64,000 nt of DNA, taken from contig CAWDAZ010000002.1 in NCBI GenBank assembly GCA_963800475.1, positions 1-64,000 on the forward strand. Reading direction: 5' to 3'. Below are positions 41,141 to 50,187 of the stretch, in pieces (positions within the stretch are counted from its first letter, which is position 1; each line of letters opens with the position of its first letter). The notes under the pieces are model-generated. The model was given only the letters and a program-made list of their open reading frames with translations, did no database searches and had not been told where the DNA came from. A program made the translations under genes and the position numbers. The stretch is from Palsa-465 sp963800475. GTDB taxonomy: Bacteria; Actinomycetota; Thermoleophilia; Solirubrobacterales; Solirubrobacteraceae.

Positions 41141-42739
41141 ATGCCGATTCGACTCCTCGCAGCCGCGGTCACGGCCGCGCTGACACCGCTGGTTGCCTTC
41201 GCGAGCGCCGCCGGCGCGGCGCCGATCGGCGCGTACACGACCAAGGGGGCCTGGAACTTCGTGTCGGCGCCCGCCCTGCACCCGCCCCGGCTGCGAATGA
41301 TCGGGCACACCGCACGTGGCTCGCTGGCGCCGGGGAACTTCCTGATCGACACATTCCCGAACCTGGCGGCCAAGGGGCCGATGACCGGTCAGGGCGGGCC
41401 GCTGATCGTCGACAACGGGCTGCGCCCGGTGTGGATTCAGCCGGTCGGAACCTCGCAGGTGTCAGGCGACCTCCAGCAGGAGACCTTCAACGGCGAGCCG
41501 GTGCTCGTGTGGTGGCAGGGCGTGATCACGGATACCGGGGCCACCACCAGCGGCGAGGTCCGGATCGTCGATCAGCGTTACCGCAACGTTGCGACGTTGA
41601 AGGCGCAGGGGCCGACCGGTTGCAACGGCGCGGGCTGCTGGCAGATCAGCATCCACGACGCGGTGATCGACGGCAACGACATCTGGGTCACCGTCTACCG
41701 GAACGTCCCGGGCCAGAACCTCAGCCGCTACGGCGGCTCTCGAAAGGGGACGGTGTACGACGCCGGGGTGCAGGAGTACAGCCTCGCCAACCCCGCCAAG
41801 CCGGTGCTCGTCAGGACCTGGGACTCCCTCAACCCTGGCGGGACCCCCAACGTCCCGCTGTCCGAGTCCGAGCAGCCCGCAACGGCGGGTACCCGCACGG
41901 GGCCCGGAGGGTCGTGGGACGCCTATCACGTGAATGCGATCGAGGTGGTGTCCAGCGACCAGTTGCTTGTGACGATGCGCAACACCTGGGCCTCCTACCT
42001 GATCGACCTCGGGACCGGCCGGATCATCTGGACGCTGGGCGGCAAGGCCTCGAGCTTCAGCCTGCCCCGGAACGCACGGTTCGCGTGGCAGCACGACACA
42101 CGGTTGCTGCCGGACAACGAAATAACGCTGTTCGACGACAACTGCTGCAAGCTGCTGCCGGGCGGGAAATTCGCCAAGCCGAGCGGGCCGTCGCGGGGCC
42201 TGGTGCTGAAGCTCGACACCGCCACCCACAAGGCCTCGCTGGTCGCGTCGTACTCGCACAACCCGAATCTGTTCGTGGCGTTCCTCGGCAGCACCCAGCT
42301 GCTGCCGAACCGTAACGTGGTGGTGGGCTGGGGCTCACAGCCGTTCTTCTCCGAGTACTCGGGCTCGGGAAGGCAGCTGCTCGACGCGAGGTTCCCCGGC
42401 AAGGATCAGAGCTACCGCGCCCTGTGGACCCCGAACTGGGTGGGGACGCCGTCGTATCCGCCGAGCGGCGCGCTCCGGACGAGTGGCGGCAAGACGACCC
42501 TGTACGCCAGTTGGAACGGGGCGACGCAGGTTGCCAGCTGGGTCGTGTTCGCCGGGTCGAGCAGCCAGCGGCTGAGCCGGGTCGCGAGCAGCTCCAGAAC
42601 CGGCTTCGAGACCGCGATCTCGCTCGCCAGCAAGAGCTACAACGTGGTGGACCTGCGCGCGGTCGACGGCAGCGGCCGTCTGCTCGGCTCGAAGGCGGTC
42701 AAGGGCAAGGTCGGCTCCGGCCTGCCGCAGTCGTACTGA
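41141..42739 (+). CDS. Secreted arylsulfotransferase-family protein (ASST paralogue 1)
   Basis: This 532-residue protein has a signal peptide (MPIRLLAAAVTAALTPLVAF with an ASAAGA cleavage region). Its body belongs to the Arylsulfotran_2/ASST beta-propeller family. Three histidine motifs recur in all three paralogues of this window: IHD near residue 171, YHVN near 261 and WQHD near 318. ASST enzymes transfer sulfate between phenolic esters through a sulfo-histidine; activity in this subfamily is not established. ATG 41141 follows GGGAGG by four bases. Its TGA directly abuts the stop of the convergent MFS fusion gene. That protein's C-terminal half is clearly homologous (shared SAP.LHPP, QSGPLI-type and TGAT.SG motifs). 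Confidence 0.8.
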   Translation: MPIRLLAAAVTAALTPLVAFASAAGAAPIGAYTTKGAWNFVSAPALHPPRLRMIGHTARGSLAPGNFLIDTFPNLAAKGPMTGQGGPLIVDNGLRPVWIQPVGTSQVSGDLQQETFNGEPVLVWWQGVITDTGATTSGEVRIVDQRYRNVATLKAQGPTGCNGAGCWQISIHDAVIDGNDIWVTVYRNVPGQNLSRYGGSRKGTVYDAGVQEYSLANPAKPVLVRTWDSLNPGGTPNVPLSESEQPATAGTRTGPGGSWDAYHVNAIEVVSSDQLLVTMRNTWASYLIDLGTGRIIWTLGGKASSFSLPRNARFAWQHDTRLLPDNEITLFDDNCCKLLPGGKFAKPSGPSRGLVLKLDTATHKASLVASYSHNPNLFVAFLGSTQLLPNRNVVVGWGSQPFFSEYSGSGRQLLDARFPGKDQSYRALWTPNWVGTPSYPPSGALRTSGGKTTLYASWNGATQVASWVVFAGSSSQRLSRVASSSRTGFETAISLASKSYNVVDLRAVDGSGRLLGSKAVKGKVGSGLPQSY

Positions 42740-45700
42740 TCAGCGGACGCTGAAGTCGCCCGAGGTGCCGATCACCCGTCCGCGCGTGTCAAGCGCTTGG
42801 ACCTTGAACGTCGTGTAGCTTCCGCTCACTTGGATCGCCGTCTCGAAGCCTGACTTCGCGTGTGTGGCGACGGCGGTCTGCGAGCCGCCCGGCCCGGCGA
42901 GCACCCGCCACGACGCGAGCTGGGTCGCGCCGTTCCAGCTCGCGTACACGGTCGTGCGGCCGTGCGAGCTGCGCGCCGCCCCCGACGGCGGATACAGCGG
43001 CAGCCCGACCCACGGCTCGACCCGCGCCCGGTAGGAGAGGTCGGGATTCGGGAGATACGCGTCTAGCAGCATCTGTCCCGAGGGGCTGAACTCGGAGATG
43101 TAGGGCCGCGAGCCCCAGCCGACGAACTCGTTGCCGTTCGACAGCGGCTCGATGCTGCCCATGTAGTCGGCGTCGAAGTTCGCGCCGTGACTGAACTGCG
43201 CCGCGACCGTCGCGGTGTGGGTGGCCTGGTCGAGCTTCAGCACCAGCCCGCGCGAGGGCGCCGTCGGCGGCACGTCGATGTCCCCGCTGGTGATCTGGCA
43301 GCAGTGGTCGTCGAACAGACTCACCAGCGGCGAGCCGGGATACACCACGACGTCGTGCTGCCACTCGAACTCGGCCCCCGGTCCGAGGCGGAAGCTCGAG
43401 TGCGGGCCGCCCAGCGTCCAGATGATCTTGCCGGTCGCGATCTCGACCTTGTAGGCGGCCCACGTGTTGCGCATCGAGACCACGAACGTGCCGTCTCCCG
43501 GGACGTCGATCGCGTTGACGTGGTAGGCGTCCCATGGGAAGCCGTTGGTCGGCAGCGTGGCGCGGCCGTCGTCGAGCGAGATGTGCTTCAGCGCATCCCA
43601 GGTGTACAGCAGCTTCCCGGTCCTGAGGTCGTACTCCTGGACCGCCGAGTCGATCAGCGCGCCGTTGTAGGCGCCGCCGTATCGCGACAGGTCGCGGGGG
43701 ATGTTCTTGTTCGCCGTCACCCAGGCGTCGTGGCCGTGGATCAGGAACTCGTGCAGCGTCAGCACCCAGCCGTCGGCGCCCGTCAGGGTCGCGACCGGGC
43801 GGTAGTGCTGGTCGACGATCACGTACCTGCCGCTCTCGGTCGCGCCGGTGTTGGTGACCACGCCCTCCCACCACGCAAGCGCCGGCTTGCCCCTGTAGGT
43901 CTGCAGGCTCAGGTTGCCGGCCACGTTCTTGACGGGGACCGGCTTGAACCACACCGGCTGCAGCGAGTCGTCGAGGATCAGCGGCCCGCTCTGGCCGACC
44001 ATCGGCGGGTGGCTGACGTTGTAGAAGTTCGCCATGAAGATGTAGCCCGGGGCGAGGTTCTTCGGGTCCGTCGATATGTGCGAGGTGAGCACCGGCGGGT
44101 GCAGTTGCGGGGCCGACACGTAGGTGTACGAGCCGCTCCTGACGTACGCGCCCAGCGGGGCGCCGTGCGAGCCGCCGACCGCGAAGTCGAGCCCGACGAA
44201 CGCGCCCAGCACCAGCGCGATCGCGGTCGCGATCTGGATCCGGCGCGTGATCGCGCGCTTCTCGCCGACTCGCGGGAGCAGCAGGAACGTCGCCAGCGCG
44301 GCGAGCGCGCACAGCCCGGCGCCGATGTAGTACCCGACGCGGAAGCCGTCGGTGAGCGCCTGCGGGACCGTGGTGCCGTGGCCGATCTGGTGGCTGGTGA
44401 CCGTCGTGGCGAGCGTCACCAGCACCGCGATGCCGAGCCCGCCACCCACCTGGCGGGAGGTGTTCACGAGCCCCGATGCGAGGCCCTGCTGTCCCGGCTT
44501 GGCGCCCTGGGTGGCGGCGATCGTCGAGGGCACGATCGACATCCCGATCCCCGCCGCGGTCAGGACCCCCGGGACCACCACGTACACGATCGCGCTGCCG
44601 CTCGAGGCGATCTTCGTGAACAGCAGCAGCCCGACGGTCATCATCGTCAGCCCGCCGCCGAGCACTGCGCGCACCCCAAAACGCGTCACGAGCTTCCCGG
44701 CGCTCCGTGCGACGATCATGATCGCCAGCGTCATCGGCAGGAACGTCAGCCCTGCCTTGAGCGGCGACAGCCCGAGCACCTGCTGGAGGTACAGCGAGCT
44801 CAGGTACCACATCGGGAACAGCGCGGCGCTGAACAGCAGCACGATCGTGTTCGCGTCCTGCGTCAGCTTCGTGAGGTCCTTGAAGGGGATCAGCGGGTCG
44901 TCGGCGAAGCGCGTCTCGATCACGACGAACGCCACCAGCAGCACCAGCCCGCCGATGATCGGCCCGAGCGCCTCGCCGGCGTGCCACCCGCGCAGTCCGG
45001 CCTGGACCACCCCGTAGACGAGCACCATCTGGCCGACGGTCAGCGTCACCGCGCCGGGGATGTCGAAGTTCGCGCGTCCCTGGCCGCGGCGCCGGTCCGC
45101 CACCACCTTGAACGCGATCAGCGCGGCTGCCGCCGCGATCGGCGGGTTGATCAGCAGCACCCAGCGCCAGCTGATCACCTGGGTGATGATCCCTCCGAGC
45201 AGCACCCCCGCCGCGCCGCCGAGCCCGTTCATCGCCGCCCACAGGCCGATCGCGCGGTGGAGCTGCGGACCGGGCGGGAACGACGAGGTGATGATCGCCA
45301 GCGACGAGGCGGCCATGAACGCGCAACTGAACCCCTGGACCCCGCGGGCGACGACCAGCATCTCCTGGGTCTGCGCGGCCCCGCCTGCCAGCGACGCCAC
45401 CCCGAACAGGATCAGCGCCGCCACGAACACCCGCCGCTGCCCGAGCCGGTCGGCGAAACGCCCGCCGAGCATCAGGAATCCCGCGAACGTGATCGCGTAC
45501 GCGTCGACGACCCACTGGAGGTCGGCCGAGGAGAAGTTGAGGCTCGTCTGGATCGAGGGCAGCGCGACGTTGACGATGCTCAGGTCGAGGATCACCATGA
45601 ACTGCGCGACGCAGCACACGACCAGGATCCAGGTCGCGCGCGACCCGGTCGGGTGGACGCCGGCCGGGGCCTCCGCCGGCCCGCCGGGCTGGGCCGCGCC

Positions 45701-45808
45701 CGCCCCCGGAGCCTCGTTGCCGCCGGCGTCACCCGGGCGCGTCGCGAGCGCGCCGCCGCCGTCGCGCTCGGAACTCCGTTGCTCTACCAGCTCATCGCGA
45801 TCTTGCAT
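42740..45808 (-). CDS. MFS (DHA2) transporter fused to an arylsulfotransferase-family domain
   Basis: This 1022-residue protein joins two proteins that are normally separate. After a hydrophilic start come 14 predicted helices of a DHA2 drug:H+ antiporter (about 58-515), with LDLSIVNVALPSIQ, GGRFADRLGQRR and QGFSCAFMAASS. An extra hydrophobic segment (IATAIALVLGAFVGLDFAVG, about 522-541) would place the rest outside the membrane. The C-terminal half (about 550-1022) is an ASST-type propeller with histidine motifs LHEF, YHVN and WQHD, and a terminal Fn3-like part. There is no frameshift or stop between the halves. A coupled exporter and sulfo-transfer or glycan-tailoring protein is the inference. 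Confidence 0.85.
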   Translation of the reverse strand: MQDRDELVEQRSSERDGGGALATRPGDAGGNEAPGAGAAQPGGPAEAPAGVHPTGSRATWILVVCCVAQFMVILDLSIVNVALPSIQTSLNFSSADLQWVVDAYAITFAGFLMLGGRFADRLGQRRVFVAALILFGVASLAGGAAQTQEMLVVARGVQGFSCAFMAASSLAIITSSFPPGPQLHRAIGLWAAMNGLGGAAGVLLGGIITQVISWRWVLLINPPIAAAAALIAFKVVADRRRGQGRANFDIPGAVTLTVGQMVLVYGVVQAGLRGWHAGEALGPIIGGLVLLVAFVVIETRFADDPLIPFKDLTKLTQDANTIVLLFSAALFPMWYLSSLYLQQVLGLSPLKAGLTFLPMTLAIMIVARSAGKLVTRFGVRAVLGGGLTMMTVGLLLFTKIASSGSAIVYVVVPGVLTAAGIGMSIVPSTIAATQGAKPGQQGLASGLVNTSRQVGGGLGIAVLVTLATTVTSHQIGHGTTVPQALTDGFRVGYYIGAGLCALAALATFLLLPRVGEKRAITRRIQIATAIALVLGAFVGLDFAVGGSHGAPLGAYVRSGSYTYVSAPQLHPPVLTSHISTDPKNLAPGYIFMANFYNVSHPPMVGQSGPLILDDSLQPVWFKPVPVKNVAGNLSLQTYRGKPALAWWEGVVTNTGATESGRYVIVDQHYRPVATLTGADGWVLTLHEFLIHGHDAWVTANKNIPRDLSRYGGAYNGALIDSAVQEYDLRTGKLLYTWDALKHISLDDGRATLPTNGFPWDAYHVNAIDVPGDGTFVVSMRNTWAAYKVEIATGKIIWTLGGPHSSFRLGPGAEFEWQHDVVVYPGSPLVSLFDDHCCQITSGDIDVPPTAPSRGLVLKLDQATHTATVAAQFSHGANFDADYMGSIEPLSNGNEFVGWGSRPYISEFSPSGQMLLDAYLPNPDLSYRARVEPWVGLPLYPPSGAARSSHGRTTVYASWNGATQLASWRVLAGPGGSQTAVATHAKSGFETAIQVSGSYTTFKVQALDTRGRVIGTSGDFSVR

Positions 45809-45924
45809 CAGCCTCGAACCTCATAGCGTTCCCCCGCCGCCGTCCGCTCCCCGTAAAGTCAGCCGATTGTCGCAGCTTGGCGCGCACCTTTGGCTGCGCC
45901 GCCGGGTTACGGGGGGACCTCTTG

Positions 45925-45930
45925 TACCCT
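45925..45930 (+). promoter_or_regulatory. Candidate -10 for the Thr-rich lipoprotein
   Basis: TACCCT lies 36 bases upstream of the lipoprotein ATG, in the 158-bp divergent gap. The same hexamer precedes gyrB and the cys operon. A GAGGAGG ribosome site follows, so this would be a leadered transcript. Confidence 0.4.
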
Positions 45931-45966
45931 GGGGTTGAAGCCGGATCGAGGAGGAATCTGCACGTC

Positions 45967-46386
45967 ATGAACAGATCACTGCTGACGCTCGTACCCGCGG
46001 TTGTCGCCGCGGCCGCAATCGCGGGCTGCGGGTCAACGACCCACTCGAGCTCGACGAAGACCGCCGCCGCGACGACGCCCACCACGACGACGACCAAGAA
46101 GGCGGATCCGGCCAAGAAGCTGCACAAGCCGGTCCACCACGCGACGACGCATCACCAGGCGACGACTTCGACGTCGGCCTCGAGCTCGACGAGCGGGGGC
46201 GCCGCGCTGACGACTACCTCGAGCCCGACGCCCGCGCCGACGCCGACGCACACCACGTCTGCGCCGGTCGCCCCGGTGACCCAGCCGCCGAAGACCACCC
46301 CCGCCCATCCCACCACCACTAAGAGCACGCCGACGAAGACGAACCCGAACGGCGGCGGGTCGGGTACTACGCCGCAGGGCTACTAG
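45967..46386 (+). CDS. Thr/Pro/Ser-rich lipoprotein
   Basis: This 139-residue protein has a lipoprotein signal: MNRSLLTLVPAVVAAAAIAG then Cys-Gly-Ser, with the lipobox AIAGC placing the modified cysteine at residue 21. The mature part is almost entirely Thr, Ser, Pro, Ala, His and Lys in low-complexity runs. It looks like a mucin-like, possibly O-glycosylated surface stalk with no folded domain. ATG 45967 is preceded by GAGGAGG. It is divergent from the MFS-ASST fusion. Its acceptor-like composition makes it a possible substrate of local glycan enzymes, which is speculation. Confidence 0.75.
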   Translation: MNRSLLTLVPAVVAAAAIAGCGSTTHSSSTKTAAATTPTTTTTKKADPAKKLHKPVHHATTHHQATTSTSASSSTSGGAALTTTSSPTPAPTPTHTTSAPVAPVTQPPKTTPAHPTTTKSTPTKTNPNGGGSGTTPQGY

Positions 46387-46413
46387 GGCAGCCGAGGCGC
46401 GGGCTCGGGCCGG

Positions 46414-47163
46414 CTAGGCCCCGCCGCGCCCGAACGCGACGAACGGCGGGTTCGCGAACCCCGGCTTGCCGTACCGCAACGGCTCGCCGTCGAGGTCGGT
46501 GACCCGCCCGCCGGCGGCTCGAAGCACCGCGTGGGCGGCGGCCGTGTCCCACTCCATCGTGCGTCCGAACCGCGGATAGAGGTCCGCCTCCCCGGCGGCC
46601 ACCAGGCAGAACTTCAGCGACGAGCCGGCCGCGATCGAGGCGGCGATCGGACGGTCCTCGCAGAACCGGGCGAGCGCCTCGGGATCCCCGTGCGAGCGGC
46701 TCGAGACGAGCGTCGCGCCGGCGGCTGGAGTGCTCCGCGCGGAGATCTCCCGCCGGCCGGCATGGTCGTCGAGCAGCGCGGCGGAGCCCTCCGCGGCGAA
46801 CAGCCGCGCCAGCGCGGGCGCGAGCACCACGCCGAGCACCGGCTCGTGGTCCTCGATCAGCGCGATGTTGACGGTGAACTCACCGTTGCGCGACAGGAAC
46901 TCCTTGGTCCCGTCGAGCGGGTCGACCAGCCAGAAGCTTCCCTCCGGCGGCTCGTCGCGCTCGGGATCGCAGCTCTCCTCGGCGACGATCGGCACCCCGG
47001 GGGTGAGCTTCGCCAGCCCGGCGCAGATCACGTCCTGGGCGCGCTCGTCGGCCTCGGTGACCGGCGAGCCGTCGGCCTTGGTCCGCGCCTCAACGTCGCG
47101 TTCGTACACGGCGAGCACCTCGTCGCCGGCCGTGCGGGCCAGGGTGATCACTTGTTCGAGCAT
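46414..47163 (-). CDS. cysQ: 3'(2'),5'-bisphosphate nucleotidase CysQ
   Basis: This 249-residue inositol-monophosphatase-fold enzyme hydrolyses PAP (the by-product of PAPS use), keeping sulfotransfer and sulfate reduction running. Metal-site motifs are VAEESCD, VDPLDGTKEFL and WDTAAAHAVLRAAGG. The TGA of cysNC overlaps this ATG as TGATG, so it is the third gene of the cysD-cysNC-cysQ operon. A GTG one codon upstream (47166) is an alternative start. A dedicated PAP phosphatase beside PAPS synthesis suggests real PAPS turnover. Confidence 0.92.
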   Translation of the reverse strand: MLEQVITLARTAGDEVLAVYERDVEARTKADGSPVTEADERAQDVICAGLAKLTPGVPIVAEESCDPERDEPPEGSFWLVDPLDGTKEFLSRNGEFTVNIALIEDHEPVLGVVLAPALARLFAAEGSAALLDDHAGRREISARSTPAAGATLVSSRSHGDPEALARFCEDRPIAASIAAGSSLKFCLVAAGEADLYPRFGRTMEWDTAAAHAVLRAAGGRVTDLDGEPLRYGKPGFANPPFVAFGRGGA

Positions 47164-49082
47164 CACTGGGTCCTCATTTCGGGGTCAAGGATCTTCCTGC
47201 GGCGGAGCTCGTCGAGGATCTGCTCGCCGGCTTGCTCGGGCGTCGTGCGGGTGGTGTCGATCCGGAGGTCGGGATCCTCGGGCGGCTCGTAGGGGGAATC
47301 GATGCCCGTGAAGTTCTTGATCTCCCCGCGGCGCGCCCGCGCGTACAGTTGCTTGGGGTCGCGCGCCTCGGCGACGGCCAGCGGCGCGTCGACGAATACC
47401 TCGATGAACTCGTCCTCGTCGAGCAGCTCGCGTGCCATCCGGCGCTCGGATTCGAACGGCGAGATGAACGACGTGATCACGATCAGGCCGGCGTCGACCA
47501 TCAGCCTCGAGACCTCTGCCACACGCCGGATGTTCTCGACCCGGTCGGCGCCGCTGAAGCCGAGGTCCTTGTTGAGCCCCTTGCGGATGTTGTCCCCGTC
47601 GAGCAGGTAGGTATGACGCCCGAGCTCGTGGAGCCGCCCCTCGAGGACGTTCGCGATCGTCGACTTCCCGGCGCCTGAGAGTCCCGTCAGCCACAGCACG
47701 CACGGGCGCTGCCCCTTCTGGTGCGAGTGGGCACGCTTGTCGATCCCGGCCGCGTGGTAATGCACGTTGCGCGAGCGGCGCAGCTCGAAGTTCAACATCC
47801 CCGCCGCGAGCGTGTGGTTCGTGATCCGGTCGATCAGGACGAACCCGCCCATGTCGCGGTTCTCCACATACGGGTCGAACGCGACCGGCCGATCGAGCTC
47901 GAGCTCGCACACGCCGATCTCGTTGAGCTCGAGCTGCTCGGCGGCGAGGCGCTCGAGCGAGTCGATGTCGAGCTTGTACTTGAGCGGCGAGATCGTGGCC
48001 GCGACGGTGCGCGTGCCGACCTGCAACACATAGCTACGCCCGCGCAGCATCGGCTCCTCGGCCATCCACACGATCGACGCCTCGAACTGCTCGCCGACTC
48101 GCGGCGGCTGCTCGGCGGCGGCGATCACGTCGCCCCGGCTCACGTCGATCTCGTCGGTCAGCGTCAGCGTCACAGACTGACCGGCGACCGCGCGCTCGAC
48201 GTCGCCCTCGAAGGTCACGATCCTGCTGACTCGGGTCTCGCGTCCCGCGGGCAGGATCGCGACCGGATCACCCGGCCGCACGCTGCCGCCGACGATCATT
48301 CCGGTGAACCCGCGGAAATCGGGGTCGGGCCGGTTCACCCACTGGACCGGCATCCGCAGCGGCCCGGCCTGGAGGCGGTCCTCGTCGACCTCCACCGACT
48401 CCAGGTACTCGAGCAGCGCCGGCCCGCTGTACCACGGCATCCGCGGGCTCCGCTCGACGACGTTGTCGCCGCGCAGCGCCGACAGCGGGATGCAGCTGAT
48501 GTCCTCGAGTCCGAGCTGGTGGGCGAATGCCTGATACTCGGCCTCGAGCTCCCGGAAGCGCTCCTCCGAGTAGGAGACCAGGTCGAGCTTGTTGATCACC
48601 AGCGCGACGTGGCGCAGGCCCAGCAGCGACACGAGGAACGTGTGCCTGCGGGTCTGGGTCAGCAGGCCCTTGCGGGCGTCCATCAGCAGTACCGCGCAGT
48701 CCGCGGTCGACGCGCCGGTGACCATGTTGCGGGTGTACTGCTCGTGGCCCGGAGTGTCGGCGACGATGAACTTCCGCTTCTCGGTCTGGAAGTAGCGATA
48801 CGCGACGTCGATCGTGATTCCCTGCTCGCGCTCGGCCTGCAGGCCGTCGAGCAGCAGCGCGAAGTCGAGCTCCTCGCCCTGTGTCCCGGCGGTCCGCGAG
48901 TCCGCCTCGAGCGCGAGCAGCTGGTCCTCGAACAGCAGCCCCGCCTCGAACAGCAGCCGGCCGATCAGGGTGCTCTTGCCGTCGTCGACGCTGCCGCAGG
49001 TGATGAACCGCAGCAGCCCCTTGCGCTCGTGGCTCTTCAGGTACGCCGTGACGTCCTCTCCGACCGCCTCGTGGACCGTCAT
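47163..49082 (-). CDS. cysNC: Bifunctional sulfate adenylyltransferase subunit 1 / APS kinase (CysNC)
   Basis: This 639-residue fusion catalyses GTP-driven APS formation (with CysD) and then phosphorylates APS to PAPS. The N-terminal EF-Tu-like part has GSVDDGKSTLIGRLL, DTPGHEQYTRNM and NKLD. The C-terminal APS kinase starts near residue 460 with LWLTGLSGAGKSTIANVLEG and has LLDGDNIRKGLNKDLGFS. ATG 49082 overlaps the cysD stop (TGATG). The frame is open further upstream, but that is out-of-register cysD sequence. The CysNC form is common in actinobacteria that make PAPS for sulfation or assimilation. No PAPS reductase gene lies in this window. Confidence 0.95.
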   Translation of the reverse strand: MTVHEAVGEDVTAYLKSHERKGLLRFITCGSVDDGKSTLIGRLLFEAGLLFEDQLLALEADSRTAGTQGEELDFALLLDGLQAEREQGITIDVAYRYFQTEKRKFIVADTPGHEQYTRNMVTGASTADCAVLLMDARKGLLTQTRRHTFLVSLLGLRHVALVINKLDLVSYSEERFRELEAEYQAFAHQLGLEDISCIPLSALRGDNVVERSPRMPWYSGPALLEYLESVEVDEDRLQAGPLRMPVQWVNRPDPDFRGFTGMIVGGSVRPGDPVAILPAGRETRVSRIVTFEGDVERAVAGQSVTLTLTDEIDVSRGDVIAAAEQPPRVGEQFEASIVWMAEEPMLRGRSYVLQVGTRTVAATISPLKYKLDIDSLERLAAEQLELNEIGVCELELDRPVAFDPYVENRDMGGFVLIDRITNHTLAAGMLNFELRRSRNVHYHAAGIDKRAHSHQKGQRPCVLWLTGLSGAGKSTIANVLEGRLHELGRHTYLLDGDNIRKGLNKDLGFSGADRVENIRRVAEVSRLMVDAGLIVITSFISPFESERRMARELLDEDEFIEVFVDAPLAVAEARDPKQLYARARRGEIKNFTGIDSPYEPPEDPDLRIDTTRTTPEQAGEQILDELRRRKILDPEMRTQ

Positions 49083-50008
49083 CAGAAGTAGCCCTCCTGC
49101 TTCTTCTTCTCCATCGAGCCGGCCTGGTCGTGGTCGATCACCCGCCCCTGGCGCTCGGAGGTCCGGGTCAGCAGCATCTCGGCGATGATCGCCTCGAGCG
49201 TGTTCGCGCGCGACTCGATCGCGCCCGTCAGCGGGTAGCAGCCGAGTGTCCGGAAGCGGACCATCCTTCGGACTGGCTGCTCGCTCTCGGCGAGTGGCAT
49301 CCGCTCGTCGTCGACCATGATCAGCGCGCCGTCGCGTTGCACGACCGAGCGCTCGGCCGCGAAGTACAGCGGCACGATCGGAATCTGCTCCAGGTAGATG
49401 TACTGCCACACGTCGAGCTCGGTCCAGTTGGAGAGCGGGAACACGCGGATCGACTCGCCCTTGCGCTTACGCGCGTTGTACAGGCGCCACAGCTCGGGCC
49501 GCTGGCTCTTGGGGTCCCACCGGTGCTGGGCGGAGCGGAACGAGAACACGCGCTCCTTCGCGCGCGATCGCTCCTCGTCGCGCCGGGCGCCGCCGAACGC
49601 GGCGTCAAAGCCGTGCTTCGTGATCGCCTGCTTGAGGCTCTCGGTCTTCATCACGTCCGTGTACGCCGCCGATCCGTGCGTGAACGGGTTGATCCCCATT
49701 GCGCGCCCCTCTTCGTTGACGTGCACGAGCATCTCGAGGCCGTGCTCGTCGGCCATTCGCGCGCGGAACGCATACATCTCCTGGAACTTCCAGGTCGTGT
49801 CGATGTGCAGGAACGGAAACGGCGGGCGGCCCGGGTGAAACGCCTTCAGGGCGAGCCGGAGCATCACCGAGCTGTCCTTCCCGATCGAGTACAGCATCAC
49901 GGGGCGCTCGGCCTGCGCGACCACCTCGCGCATGATGTGGATGCTCTCCGCCTCCAGGCGCTGCAGGTGCGTCAGCCGCGTCGGATCAGGAATCCTGCCG
50001 TCCACCAC
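49082..50008 (-). CDS. cysD: Sulfate adenylyltransferase subunit 2 CysD
   Basis: This 308-residue PP-loop ATP pyrophosphatase adenylates sulfate with CysN. It has YSIGKDSSVMLRLALKAF (PP-loop near residue 41), FLHIDTTWKFQEMYAFR, FGGARRDEERSRAKERVFSF and the C-terminal YF end seen in the family. Start GTG 50008 or the adjacent GTG 50005 gives the family N-terminus. A clear ribosome site is lacking, so translation may be coupled to the short sulfotransferase-like frame that ends nine bases upstream. Confidence 0.95.
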   Translation of the reverse strand: MVDGRIPDPTRLTHLQRLEAESIHIMREVVAQAERPVMLYSIGKDSSVMLRLALKAFHPGRPPFPFLHIDTTWKFQEMYAFRARMADEHGLEMLVHVNEEGRAMGINPFTHGSAAYTDVMKTESLKQAITKHGFDAAFGGARRDEERSRAKERVFSFRSAQHRWDPKSQRPELWRLYNARKRKGESIRVFPLSNWTELDVWQYIYLEQIPIVPLYFAAERSVVQRDGALIMVDDERMPLAESEQPVRRMVRFRTLGCYPLTGAIESRANTLEAIIAEMLLTRTSERQGRVIDHDQAGSMEKKKQEGYF

Positions 50009-50017
50009 GGACCTGGG

Positions 50018-50155
50018 TCACGCGATCGACCATCGAGGCTGCCGGCCGTCGAAGGCCTCATCCCACGGCTGCTCGCCGTCGAGCGCGCGGCGCCACAGCT
50101 GAACCTTCTGCGACAGCGTCCCGGTCCTGGGGACCCCCGCTCCGATCGGCCTCAT
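50018..50155 (-). pseudogene. Collapsed sulfotransferase frame leading the cys operon
   Basis: This 45-codon frame starts MRPIGAGVPRTGTLSQKVQL, the 5'-phosphosulfate loop region (GxGxxRTGTxSxK) of PAPS-dependent sulfotransferases of the Sulfotransfer_4 type. It continues WRRALDGEQPWDEAF, which matches the later W..ALDGE...WD..F segment of the same family. The roughly 20 residues normally between these, and everything after, are missing. ATG 50155 has a strong GGAGGG ribosome site. It ends nine bases before cysD. It is either a degenerate gene still used as a translated leader or a very small derived peptide. Confidence 0.55.
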
Positions 50156-50187
50156 ATCCCTCCTTCAATCCCAGTTGCTCTGGCGCA

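Noticed and set aside
43187..45826. 879-codon frame opposite the MFS-ASST fusion
   Set aside because: Antisense shadow; the leftward frame has clear helices and motifs.
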